A DNA stretch of 5,260 bases from an uncultured Bacilli bacterium (GTDB taxonomy: Bacteria > Bacillota_I > Bacilli_A > RF39 > UBA660), in the NCBI GenBank assembly GCA_947629195.1, contig CANRCS010000072.1, positions 1 through 5,260 of the forward strand, read 5' to 3'. This document shows, one piece after another, positions 1 to 5,260 of the stretch. The translations under genes and the position numbers were made by a program. Position 1 is the first letter of the stretch; each line of letters starts with the position of its first letter. The notes under the pieces were generated by a model. It worked only from the letters and a program-made list of their open reading frames with translations, was not told where the DNA came from and did no database searches.

Positions 1-412
1 TACCAGTCATTTTTTTGTAACCATCTTCTGTAATGTGTTTTATATCTAAAATAATTAAGTCTACATAATCTAATAATTCTATATAATTATTTCCTACACC
101 TGATGTATCAAGACAAATATTAATATTTTCTTTTTTTAATAATTTACAACATTCTAGTAAAAATTCAGATTGTATTAAAGGTTCACCACCTGAAAAAGTA
201 ACTCCACCATTTTTTCCATAATAAGGTTTATATCTTTTAATTTTATTTACTAGTTCTAAAGGTGTATATTTATCACACGTTTTTATCTCCCAAGTTTCTG
301 GATTGTGACAAAATATACACCTTAATGGACAACCTTGCATGAATATAACTGTACGTATTCCAGGTCCATCAACTAGCCCCATGCTTTCAATTTTATTTAT
401 ATAACCAATCAT
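1..412 (-). CDS. pflA: Pyruvate formate-lyase activating enzyme, N-terminal part (cut by window edge)
   Basis: This is a radical-SAM enzyme that installs the glycyl radical on pyruvate formate-lyase, using a 4Fe-4S cluster and S-adenosylmethionine in the cytosol. The visible 137 residues cover a bit more than half of a typical PflA of about 245 residues; the rest lies beyond base 1. Seen in the sequence: DGPGIR at residues 15-20, the cluster motif CxxxCxxC with Cys28, Cys32 and Cys35 followed by His-Asn, the SAM-binding GGVTFSGGEPL at 69-79, and a DIK motif (Asp123, Lys125) matching the DxK of the family. The start ATG overlaps the pflB stop by one base (TAATG), and I see no separate promoter or good Shine-Dalgarno, so translation is probably coupled to pflB. 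The neighbour supports PflA rather than another glycyl-radical activase. There is also no extra ferredoxin-like cysteine cluster between the CxxxCxxC motif and the SAM motif, as expected for PflA. Confidence 0.96.
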   Translation of the reverse strand, partial: MIGYINKIESMGLVDGPGIRTVIFMQGCPLRCIFCHNPETWEIKTCDKYTPLELVNKIKRYKPYYGKNGGVTFSGGEPLIQSEFLLECCKLLKKENINICLDTSGVGNNYIELLDYVDLIILDIKHITEDGYKKMTG

Positions 413-2643
413 TACATTTTAGTATGGAAAGTTCTTGAAATTACTTCTTCTTGTTGTTTTCTAGTAAGTCTATTAAATCTTACTGCATAACCAGATACAC
501 GTATTGTAAGTAGTGGATATTTATCTGGATTTTCCATTGCATCAATTAATGTTTCACGATTTAATACGTTAACATTTAAATGATGTGCACCTTGTGAAAA
601 ATATCCATCCATTAAACTAACTAAATTTTGAACTCTAGTTTCATCATCACTACCTAAAGAATCAGGTACTATTGAGAATGTATTTGAAATACCATCTTTA
701 CAACATTTAGCATATTCTAATTTTGCTACTGAATTTAATGAAGCAATCGCACCATTTTCATCTCTACCATGCATTGGATTAGCGCCTGGTGCAAAAGGTA
801 CACCTGCTTTTCTACCATCAGGAGTTGCTCCTGTTTTAGAACCATATACTACATTTGATGTAATTGTTAATACTGACATAGTAGGTTCTGCATCTCTATA
901 TGCTTTATGTTTTGATAATTCAGAGTACATTTTTTCAAGTATTTCTTTTGCAATTGAATCTACTCTATCATCGTCATTACCGTATTTTGGATAATCACCT
1001 TCTATTTCAAAGTCAATTGCAATACCTTCTTCATTTCTAATTGGTTTAACTTTAGCGTATTTTATGGCTGATAAAGAGTCAGTTGCAACAGATAATCCTG
1101 CTACACCATATGCCATATATCTATGAACATCGGTATCATGTAATGCCATTTGTCCTGCTTCATAAGCATATTTATCATGCATATAGTGAATTATATTCAT
1201 TGCATCTGAATAAATTTTGGCAACACGTTCTAACATTTTGAAGTATGAAGCTTTTACTTTTTCATAGTCTAATACTTCATCTTTCATAATATCAAATCCA
1301 TCAATTACTTTTTTCATCTTCATTTCATCAATTCCACCATTGATTGAATATAACAATGATTTCACTAAATTACAACGTGCACCAAAGAATTGCATATCAC
1401 GTCCTACTCTCATTGCTGATACACAACAAGCAATTGCATAATCATGCCCATAAACTGGTCTCATTACATCATCATTTTCATATTGTATTGCATCTGTTTT
1501 GATACTCATTTCTGCACAATATTTTTTGAAATTTTCTGGTAGTTTAGTACTCCATAAAACTGTCATATTAGGTTCTGGTGCAGGATCAAGATTAGTTAGG
1601 GTATGTAAAATTCTATAAGATGTCTTATTTACCATACTTTTTCCATCTTCGTTTATACCACCAATTGAACATGTAACCCATGTAGGATCACCTGAGAATA
1701 ATTCATCATATTCAGGAGTTCTTAAATGACGTACCAATCTAAGTTTAATTACAAATTGGTCTATTAATTCTTGAACTTCCCTTTCAGTAATTATTCCTTC
1801 TTTTAAATCTCTTTCAAAGTAAATATCTAAAAATGCATCTACTCTACCAAGACTCATAGCTGCTCCATTATTTTCTTTAACAGCAGCTAAATAACCAAAA
1901 TATAACCATTGAACAGCTTCTTTAGAATTTTTTGCTGGTTTAGATATATCATATCCATATTTTAAAGCCATTTTCTTTATTTCATCTAATGCACGATATT
2001 GCATAGATAATTCTTCACGAATACGAATTAAGTTATCATCCATATCACCTTTATAAACAACATCAAAGTCGTGTTTTTTAACTTCCATTAAATAATCTAT
2101 ACCATAAAGTGCGATACGTCTATAATCACCGATAATTCTTCCACGACCATAAGCATCAGGAAGTCCAGTTAATAATCCTACGTGACGAGCAATTCTTATA
2201 TCATCAGTATAAGCATCAAATACACCTTGATTATGTGTTTTTCTATATTCATTAAAATATTTGTCTACTAAAGGATTTAATTTGTATCCATATGAATCAA
2301 GTTCAGTATAAACCATACGAATTCCACCATATGGGTTTACAGCTCTTTTTAGTGGAGCGTCAGTTTGAAGACCAACTATAACTTCATTATCTTTATCTAT
2401 ATATCCTGCATCAAATGCATTTATAGAAGCCATGTGGTCTACATCTATATCAAGTACATGTTTTTTTAATTCTTCCTTTAAAAGTTCTGAACATTTATCC
2501 CATACTTTTTTAGTTCTATCAGTTTTATCTGTTAAAAAACTAGAATCTTCATTATAAGCAGTGTAATTTTTTTGAATAAAATCACTAACATTTATTTCAT
2601 TACACCAATCACCCTTGTTAAAATTTTTCCATTCTTCTTTCAT
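412..2643 (-). CDS. pflB: Formate C-acetyltransferase (pyruvate formate-lyase)
   Basis: This cytosolic glycyl-radical enzyme converts pyruvate and CoA to acetyl-CoA and formate, a central step of anaerobic sugar fermentation. At 743 residues it is full length for the family (E. coli PflB has 760). Seen: the catalytic cysteine pair Cys406-Cys407 in AIACCVSAM, followed by FFGAR with Arg423 matching the substrate-binding arginine, Trp322 in the TWVT segment near the active site, and the C-terminal glycyl-radical motif RVSGYAVRF with Gly718. The C-terminal tail RTFHTKM is typical. The Cys-Cys pair, rather than a single cysteine with a dehydratase-type pocket, argues for true PFL over glycerol or choline glycyl-radical enzymes. 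The start at 2643 follows a GAAGGGAAG ribosome binding site and a clear promoter. It is the first gene of a pflB-pflA operon. One oddity is Cys325 just after Trp322, where homologues I recall carry Glu or Val. Confidence 0.98.
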   Translation of the reverse strand: MKEEWKNFNKGDWCNEINVSDFIQKNYTAYNEDSSFLTDKTDRTKKVWDKCSELLKEELKKHVLDIDVDHMASINAFDAGYIDKDNEVIVGLQTDAPLKRAVNPYGGIRMVYTELDSYGYKLNPLVDKYFNEYRKTHNQGVFDAYTDDIRIARHVGLLTGLPDAYGRGRIIGDYRRIALYGIDYLMEVKKHDFDVVYKGDMDDNLIRIREELSMQYRALDEIKKMALKYGYDISKPAKNSKEAVQWLYFGYLAAVKENNGAAMSLGRVDAFLDIYFERDLKEGIITEREVQELIDQFVIKLRLVRHLRTPEYDELFSGDPTWVTCSIGGINEDGKSMVNKTSYRILHTLTNLDPAPEPNMTVLWSTKLPENFKKYCAEMSIKTDAIQYENDDVMRPVYGHDYAIACCVSAMRVGRDMQFFGARCNLVKSLLYSINGGIDEMKMKKVIDGFDIMKDEVLDYEKVKASYFKMLERVAKIYSDAMNIIHYMHDKYAYEAGQMALHDTDVHRYMAYGVAGLSVATDSLSAIKYAKVKPIRNEEGIAIDFEIEGDYPKYGNDDDRVDSIAKEILEKMYSELSKHKAYRDAEPTMSVLTITSNVVYGSKTGATPDGRKAGVPFAPGANPMHGRDENGAIASLNSVAKLEYAKCCKDGISNTFSIVPDSLGSDDETRVQNLVSLMDGYFSQGAHHLNVNVLNRETLIDAMENPDKYPLLTIRVSGYAVRFNRLTRKQQEEVISRTFHTKM

Positions 2644-2651
2644 ATTTTAAA

Positions 2652-2660
2652 CTTCCCTTC
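2652..2660 (-). promoter_or_regulatory. Ribosome binding site of pflB
   Basis: The minus-strand sequence GAAGGGAAG ends eight bases before the pflB ATG. It is a purine-rich but imperfect Shine-Dalgarno match and supports the start at 2643. Confidence 0.6.
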
Positions 2661-2668
2661 TATTATAT

Positions 2669-2686
2669 TAATGCAAAAACGCATTA
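2669..2686 (-). repeat. Perfect 6-bp inverted repeat at the pflB transcription start (candidate operator or 5' mRNA hairpin)
   Basis: TAATGC and GCATTA flank a six-base spacer. Counting from the -10 box, transcription should begin near 2684-2685, so the repeat covers the start point. It could bind a repressor, or form a stem-loop at the very 5' end of the pflB mRNA. It does not look like a Rex, Fnr or CcpA site. The repeat itself is seen; its role is inferred. Confidence 0.45.
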
Positions 2687-2690
2687 TCCC

Positions 2691-2721
2691 ATTATAGCAC
2701 AAAATATATTTATAATGTCAA
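2691..2721 (-). promoter_or_regulatory. Sigma-A type promoter of pflBA
   Basis: On the minus strand a consensus -35 TTGACA (2716-2721) and a consensus -10 TATAAT (2691-2696) are separated by 19 bases. The -10 is preceded by TGC, an extended -10 (TGn) element, which can compensate for the long spacer. The predicted start is near 2684, giving a leader of about 40 bases to the pflB ATG. Confidence 0.75.
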
Positions 2722-2730
2722 TATTTGTAA

Positions 2731-2756
2731 GAAAAAATACATAAATATTTATTATG
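2731..2756 (-). terminator. Possible weak terminator after holA
   Basis: Just after the holA stop, CATAA/TTATG arms (2740-2744 and 2752-2756) enclose an AT-only loop. The same stretch contains the palindrome ATAAATATTTAT. On the minus strand a run of six T follows at 2732-2737. The stem has almost no GC, so termination here would be weak and some read-through into pflB is possible. Confidence 0.3.
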
Positions 2757-2760
2757 ATAT

Positions 2761-3717
2761 CTACATATTTAAAAAGAACAATTCTAATCCGATATTTTTA
2801 TTTGTTTTTCCACTTTTTATATCTATGTCCAAATTTGATAAATCAAGTAAATATTTTTTCAATAAATCATAATTTAGATTCTTGCCCTTTTGAATAGCAA
2901 GTTTGACTCTATATGGATGGACAGCTAACTTTTTAGCAATTTCACTTTCCCTTAATCCTTCTTCATTTAACAATTTACATTGCAATATCAATCTAAATTG
3001 ATTAGATAGCATTACAATTATTTTAGTAGCATCTTCATTCGAATAATGCATTAAATCTTCATATATTTCAAATATTTTAGGCTTATCATTTGAAACTACA
3101 CAATCTACCAAATCAAAAATATTATTATGGATATTTTTAGATATAACATTATTAATATCCTCTGTAGTTATATCTTTATTATTCATCTTATATAAAATTA
3201 ATTTAGATAATTCATTATTAATATTAAGTAAATCATCACCGACATATTTAATAATTAAATCAATATCATTATTATTGATTTTATATCCCAATTTATTTAA
3301 TCTATCTTTTATATAATTAGATAACTCATAGTTATTTAATTTATTACAATTAATAACTTTACATATTTTTTTAATTTCTTTAGTTATTTTTTTTCTTTCA
3401 TCAATCGTATCATTTAAAGTTATTATTAAAATAGAATTTGGATTATAATTATTAAGATATTTTATAAGTAAATCTGTATTATATGTTCCCTTTTTAGTTT
3501 CCGAGGACAAAAACGTAGCATTATCACATATAACTATTTTTTTATCACAAAACATATCATAAGTATCAAGTTCATTTACTAAATTTTCTATTGTTTCTTC
3601 TTCCATATTATATTTGACAACTAAGTTCTCATCTATATTGTGAAATTTCATTATTTTCTTAATATTAGTTTTTATCAAATATTTATCTTCTCCATATACT
3701 AAATAGTTATTATCCAT
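2761..3717 (-). CDS. holA: DNA polymerase III subunit delta
   Basis: HolA is the delta subunit of the clamp loader, which opens the beta sliding clamp and loads it on DNA at the replication fork. I place the start at Met5 of the longest frame (base 3717), giving 318 residues, close to the usual 320-345. The N-terminus NNYLVYGEDKYLI matches the family opening 'YLlyGeD.fli'. About 60 residues in, ELDTYDMFCDKKIVICDNATFL matches the conserved beta-clamp-interacting region. The C-terminus NKNIGLELFFLNM matches the closing helix. A GGTGG Shine-Dalgarno-like site lies six bases before this ATG. The alternative ATG at 3729 would lie about two bases from the predicted transcription start and has no ribosome binding site. 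The gene is rich in Asn, Ile and Lys as expected at this base composition. It has its own promoter and does not form an obvious operon with pflBA. Confidence 0.93.
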   Translation of the reverse strand: MDNNYLVYGEDKYLIKTNIKKIMKFHNIDENLVVKYNMEEETIENLVNELDTYDMFCDKKIVICDNATFLSSETKKGTYNTDLLIKYLNNYNPNSILIITLNDTIDERKKITKEIKKICKVINCNKLNNYELSNYIKDRLNKLGYKINNNDIDLIIKYVGDDLLNINNELSKLILYKMNNKDITTEDINNVISKNIHNNIFDLVDCVVSNDKPKIFEIYEDLMHYSNEDATKIIVMLSNQFRLILQCKLLNEEGLRESEIAKKLAVHPYRVKLAIQKGKNLNYDLLKKYLLDLSNLDIDIKSGKTNKNIGLELFFLNM

Positions 3718-3722
3718 ATATA

Positions 3723-3727
3723 CCACC
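3723..3727 (-). promoter_or_regulatory. Ribosome binding site deciding the holA start
   Basis: GGTGG on the minus strand lies five bases before the ATG at 3717-3715 and partly matches the GGTG end of the anti-Shine-Dalgarno complement. No comparable site precedes the ATG at 3729, so the shorter start is preferred. Confidence 0.5.
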
Positions 3728-3737
3728 ATCTATCATA

Positions 3738-3766
3738 AGTATAGTTTAAATGAGAATTAATGTAAA
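3738..3766 (-). promoter_or_regulatory. Sigma-A type promoter of holA
   Basis: On the minus strand TTTACA (3761-3766) and TATACT (3738-3743) are separated by exactly 17 bases; each hexamer matches five of six consensus positions. The start would be near 3731, leaving a leader of about 14 bases before the preferred holA ATG. The same two hexamers with the same spacing occur upstream of the surface-protein gene. Confidence 0.7.
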
Positions 3767-3767
3767 T

Positions 3768-3794
3768 AAAAGTAGGCAAATTTTGTCTACTTTT
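3768..3794 (-). terminator. Hairpin terminator downstream of the surface-protein gene (possibly bidirectional)
   Basis: AAAAGTAG (3768-3775) and CTACTTTT (3787-3794) form an 8-bp perfect stem. Three to five further pairs are possible inside, with one G-T or C-A interruption. On the minus strand the stem ends in TTTTATTT, and on the plus strand in TTTTAG, so it could act both ways, best as the end of the transcript from 5068-3998. It is about 200 bases past that gene's stop, so the transcript would have a long 3' untranslated region. Confidence 0.55.
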
Positions 3795-3836
3795 AGTGTT
3801 AAATTTTATATATCATTATTTATTACCATTGTTCAT

Positions 3837-3909
3837 ACTTTCATCATAAACAATAACAATTTTACCATATTAAAGTGAGATGTCATACCCATTTGTTTAT
3901 GATGGAAGT
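3837..3909. repeat. 17-bp inverted repeat pair with one mismatch
   Basis: ACTTTCATCATAAACAA at 3837-3853 is the reverse complement of TTGTTTATGATGGAAGT at 3893-3909 except for one base. The arms are 39 bases apart. The right arm overlaps the hairpin at 3873-3919, so the two structures cannot form together. A match this long in a non-coding gap suggests a functional structure or the relic of a mobile-element end; I cannot tell which. Confidence 0.5.
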
Positions 3910-3919
3910 CATCTCACTT
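3873..3919. repeat. Nested hairpin with 10-bp perfect outer stem
   Basis: AAGTGAGATG (3873-3882) pairs with CATCTCACTT (3910-3919). Directly inside, TCATA (3883-3887) pairs with TATGA (3898-3902) around a 10-base loop, leaving a one-sided bulge of seven bases (3903-3909). There is no good T-run after it on the minus strand (TTAATATGG follows), so it is not a classical terminator. It could be an mRNA 3' structure, a protein-binding site or a mobile-element remnant. Confidence 0.5.
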
Positions 3920-3926
3920 CATTTAC

Positions 3927-3950
3927 TATGATATCATATTTTTGTTTTTT
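3927..3950 (+). other. 12-bp palindrome followed by a T-rich run
   Basis: TATGATATCATA (3927-3938) is a perfect palindrome, followed on the plus strand by a nearly unbroken T-run to 3950. It resembles a plus-strand terminator, but it has no loop and no plus-strand gene is visible to its left. I list it as structure only. Confidence 0.25.
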
Positions 3951-3997
3951 CTCATTTATGTCTAGTAACATTTATATTACTTTTACAGACTATTCAA

Positions 3998-5068
3998 TTA
4001 TTGAATTTTTTCATAAGTTGCTATATATTTACCTAATACAATACCTGTACCAAGGTCACTTGTAGCCATTTTTCTTGTAGATACTAATTGCCAACCGACA
4101 AATCTATATCCATATTTTGCAGCTGGTGCCATAACTGTATAGGTTGTAACATCTCCACGTCTTCCTGATAATAAATTAGAAACTTTAGTACCCGTGCTAG
4201 GATCGGTAAATCCTTCACATTTGTTTAAATCACATTCTAATTCAACAAACCAAATATACCCTTGTTGATCTTCACCACAATGATCTCCTCTACAACTGAT
4301 AAACAATTCTTTATTTGCGCTATAGAAATTAAATTCTACTGTTTTCTTTTTTGCTTCTTCTTCTATTTGCTTAACTTGTTCTTCTGTTGTCTTATTTATT
4401 TTATCCATTAATTCTGGATAATCACTAAGATTAAACTTAGAACCTTGTTCTTCTGATTTATTTTCTTGTTTTTGTTCTTGTTTTGTTGTTGTATTATTTT
4501 TTGTAGTAGATTGTGTTTTTTTACTTTCTGTAGTTGAATTAGATTCAGAAGTTTTATTAGAAGCTACTTTATTTTCTTTACTTTCTGTTTTCTTTGCTTC
4601 TGCAACTTTTTCTTCAGCATCTTTTTTATTTTGTTCTTTTTCTTCTACTGTTTTAGTTGCTTCTTCTACTTTTTTTTCAGCGGATTTTTTTGTTTCTTCA
4701 GCTTGTTTTATTTTCTCTGTTGCTGCATCTATTTTTGCTTGTGCGACTTTCTTTTCTTCTGGTGTCTTCGCATTTTCTAATTCAGCTAGTGCTTCTTCTT
4801 TTTCTTTAGAAGCTTCATTAATTGCTTCTTCAGCGTTTTTTACTTCTTGTTCTGCTGCTTCTTTATCCTCTTTAGCTTTGTTTAGCTCTTCTTCTGCTTG
4901 TTTAACTTCTTGTTCCATATTTTTTAAAGAAGAATTTTTTTGAGCACTTTTGGTAGTATAAGTTAATCCTCCATCATGTTTAATGTAGTTTTTTGTTAAA
5001 ATACCAGCACCTGTTATTAAACCGAGTGATAGAAAACCTACAGTTGTTTTAATTACAATCTTATTCAT
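3998..5068 (-). CDS. Membrane-anchored or secreted coiled-coil protein with a four-cysteine, InlB B-repeat-like C-terminal domain
   Basis: I do not recognise a named family for this 356-residue protein. Residues 1-9 are basic, followed by a hydrophobic stretch at about 10-24 (FLSLGLITGAGIL), a signal peptide or single membrane anchor. There is no lipobox cysteine and no C-terminal LPXTG. Residues 47-160 are a Lys/Glu/Ala-rich coiled coil, broken once at Thr102-Pro103. Residues 161-210 are a Ser/Thr/Asn/Gln-rich, probably unstructured linker. A short amphipathic helix (about 214-242) leads into a predicted beta-rich domain (243-356) with two CX4C pairs, Cys259/264 and Cys279/284. Its end contains GYRFVGW (320-326) and IATYEK, resembling the InlB B-repeat (Listeria-Bacteroides) motif. 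The start has a strong AAGGAGGG site and a good promoter. The layout suggests a domain displayed outside the membrane on a stalk; its partner is unknown. It seems to be monocistronic. Confidence 0.85.
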   Translation of the reverse strand: MNKIVIKTTVGFLSLGLITGAGILTKNYIKHDGGLTYTTKSAQKNSSLKNMEQEVKQAEEELNKAKEDKEAAEQEVKNAEEAINEASKEKEEALAELENAKTPEEKKVAQAKIDAATEKIKQAEETKKSAEKKVEEATKTVEEKEQNKKDAEEKVAEAKKTESKENKVASNKTSESNSTTESKKTQSTTKNNTTTKQEQKQENKSEEQGSKFNLSDYPELMDKINKTTEEQVKQIEEEAKKKTVEFNFYSANKELFISCRGDHCGEDQQGYIWFVELECDLNKCEGFTDPSTGTKVSNLLSGRRGDVTTYTVMAPAAKYGYRFVGWQLVSTRKMATSDLGTGIVLGKYIATYEKIQ

Positions 5069-5074
5069 AAGTAT

Positions 5075-5082
5075 CCCTCCTT
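5075..5082 (-). promoter_or_regulatory. Strong ribosome binding site of the surface-protein gene
   Basis: AAGGAGGG on the minus strand ends six bases before the ATG at 5068. It is the strongest Shine-Dalgarno in the window, so this protein is probably well translated and the start is well fixed. Confidence 0.85.
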
Positions 5083-5129
5083 AATTATTATATGCGACAA
5101 AAAAATGTTTTCTACCTGTCATTGCCTTC

Positions 5130-5158
5130 AGTATATAGCTTTTTTAGCAAAATGTAAA
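5130..5158 (-). promoter_or_regulatory. Sigma-A type promoter of the surface-protein gene
   Basis: TTTACA (5153-5158) and TATACT (5130-5135) on the minus strand are 17 bases apart. The predicted start near 5123 gives a leader of about 55 bases with no obvious riboswitch fold. A second, weaker candidate lies upstream: TTGACT at 5200-5205 and TATAAA at 5175-5180, with a 19-base spacer. Confidence 0.7.
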
Positions 5159-5211
5159 GTTCTTTTAACTTTATTTTATACTATTTTGTTACAATTCACA
5201 GTCAATTTTAG

Positions 5212-5247
5212 AAAAAAAGATAAATAAAAAAAAGTTATCTTTTTTTT
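5212..5247. terminator. Bidirectional hairpin terminator
   Basis: AAAAAAAGATAA (5212-5223) and TTATCTTTTTTT (5235-5246) form a perfect 12-bp stem around an 11-base A-rich loop. Each strand has an A-run before and a T-run after the stem core, so it can terminate transcription either way. It probably ends the transcript of a gene to the right of the window and isolates the surface-protein promoter. Confidence 0.75.
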
Positions 5248-5260
5248 GTGGCTAATTTAA

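Noticed and set aside
412..2643. pflB as another glycyl-radical enzyme (glycerol dehydratase, choline lyase, 2-ketobutyrate lyase)
   Set aside because: The adjacent Cys-Cys pair and the overall sequence, close to E. coli PflB as I recall it, fit pyruvate formate-lyase. Activity on 2-ketobutyrate cannot be excluded from sequence alone.
3718..3729. Upstream ATG giving a four-residue longer HolA
   Set aside because: It falls almost on the predicted transcription start, lacks a ribosome binding site, and adds residues outside the conserved family opening.
3992..4006. Inverted repeat ATTCAA-TTA-TTGAAT over the stop codon of the surface-protein gene, as a terminator
   Set aside because: The loop is three bases, the stem is almost all A/T, and no T-run follows on the minus strand. 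The T-run lies on the coding side, so it fits neither direction of a real transcript end.
3880..4065. 61-codon plus-strand open frame beginning at an ATG inside the hairpin
   Set aside because: It overlaps the hairpin stem at its start and runs antisense into the last 68 bases of the surface-protein gene. It has no convincing ribosome binding site or promoter, and its product is a Phe/Tyr/Ile/Ser-rich string typical of random AT-rich DNA.
4330..4930. Strongly biased purine/pyrimidine tract as a possible low-complexity repeat or CRISPR-like array
   Set aside because: The bias comes from Glu, Lys, Ala and Gln codons of the coiled coil. There is no fixed repeat unit or spacer length at the DNA level.
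5069..5123. Riboswitch or T-box in the leader of the surface-protein gene
   Set aside because: The leader is only about 55 bases, shows no strong stem and holds a fully exposed ribosome binding site.
5175..5205. Second promoter for the surface-protein gene (TTGACT with TATAAA)
   Set aside because: The spacer is 19 bases and there is no TGn extended -10, while a better promoter lies closer to the gene. I kept it only as a weak alternative.

Overview
The window comes from a very AT-rich bacterial genome, and everything recognisable is on the minus strand. The gene set points to a low-GC Bacillota-type bacterium with an anaerobic or fermentative lifestyle: a class-I pyruvate formate-lyase with its activase, a short Pol III delta subunit, and a cell-surface coiled-coil protein. 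Promoters look like sigma-A sites (TTGACA/TATAAT type). Tryptophan is written TGG where I checked (pflB, pflA, the surface protein) and all visible stops are TAA or TAG. I therefore see no sign of a mycoplasma-type TGA=Trp code, but this is not proof. Placement within the Bacillota (for example Erysipelotrichia- or RF39-like gut lineages) is inference.

Layout in order of transcription (right to left). 5260-5069: a bidirectional hairpin terminator (5212-5247), then a good promoter (5130-5158) and a strong ribosome binding site. 5068-3998: a 356-residue membrane-anchored or secreted protein made of a long coiled coil, a Ser/Thr/Asn/Gln-rich linker and a four-cysteine C-terminal domain ending in an InlB B-repeat-like segment. 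3997-3730: a non-coding gap of 268 bases with a cluster of nested inverted repeats and a terminator-like hairpin. 3717-2761: holA, with its own promoter. 2760-2644: a short gap with a weak terminator-like hairpin, the pflB promoter and a palindrome at its predicted start site. 2643-412: pflB. 412-1: the start of pflA, translationally coupled to pflB and cut by the window edge.

pflB and pflA work as a pair: PflA uses S-adenosylmethionine and a 4Fe-4S cluster to place a glycyl radical on PflB, which then splits pyruvate with CoA into acetyl-CoA and formate. holA encodes a clamp-loader subunit and appears to be an independent transcription unit. The surface protein is another separate unit with no visible functional link to its neighbours.

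No defence system, CRISPR array, tRNA, rRNA or intact mobile element was found. The least explained parts are the C-terminal domain of the surface protein and the inverted-repeat cluster at about 3837-3938.
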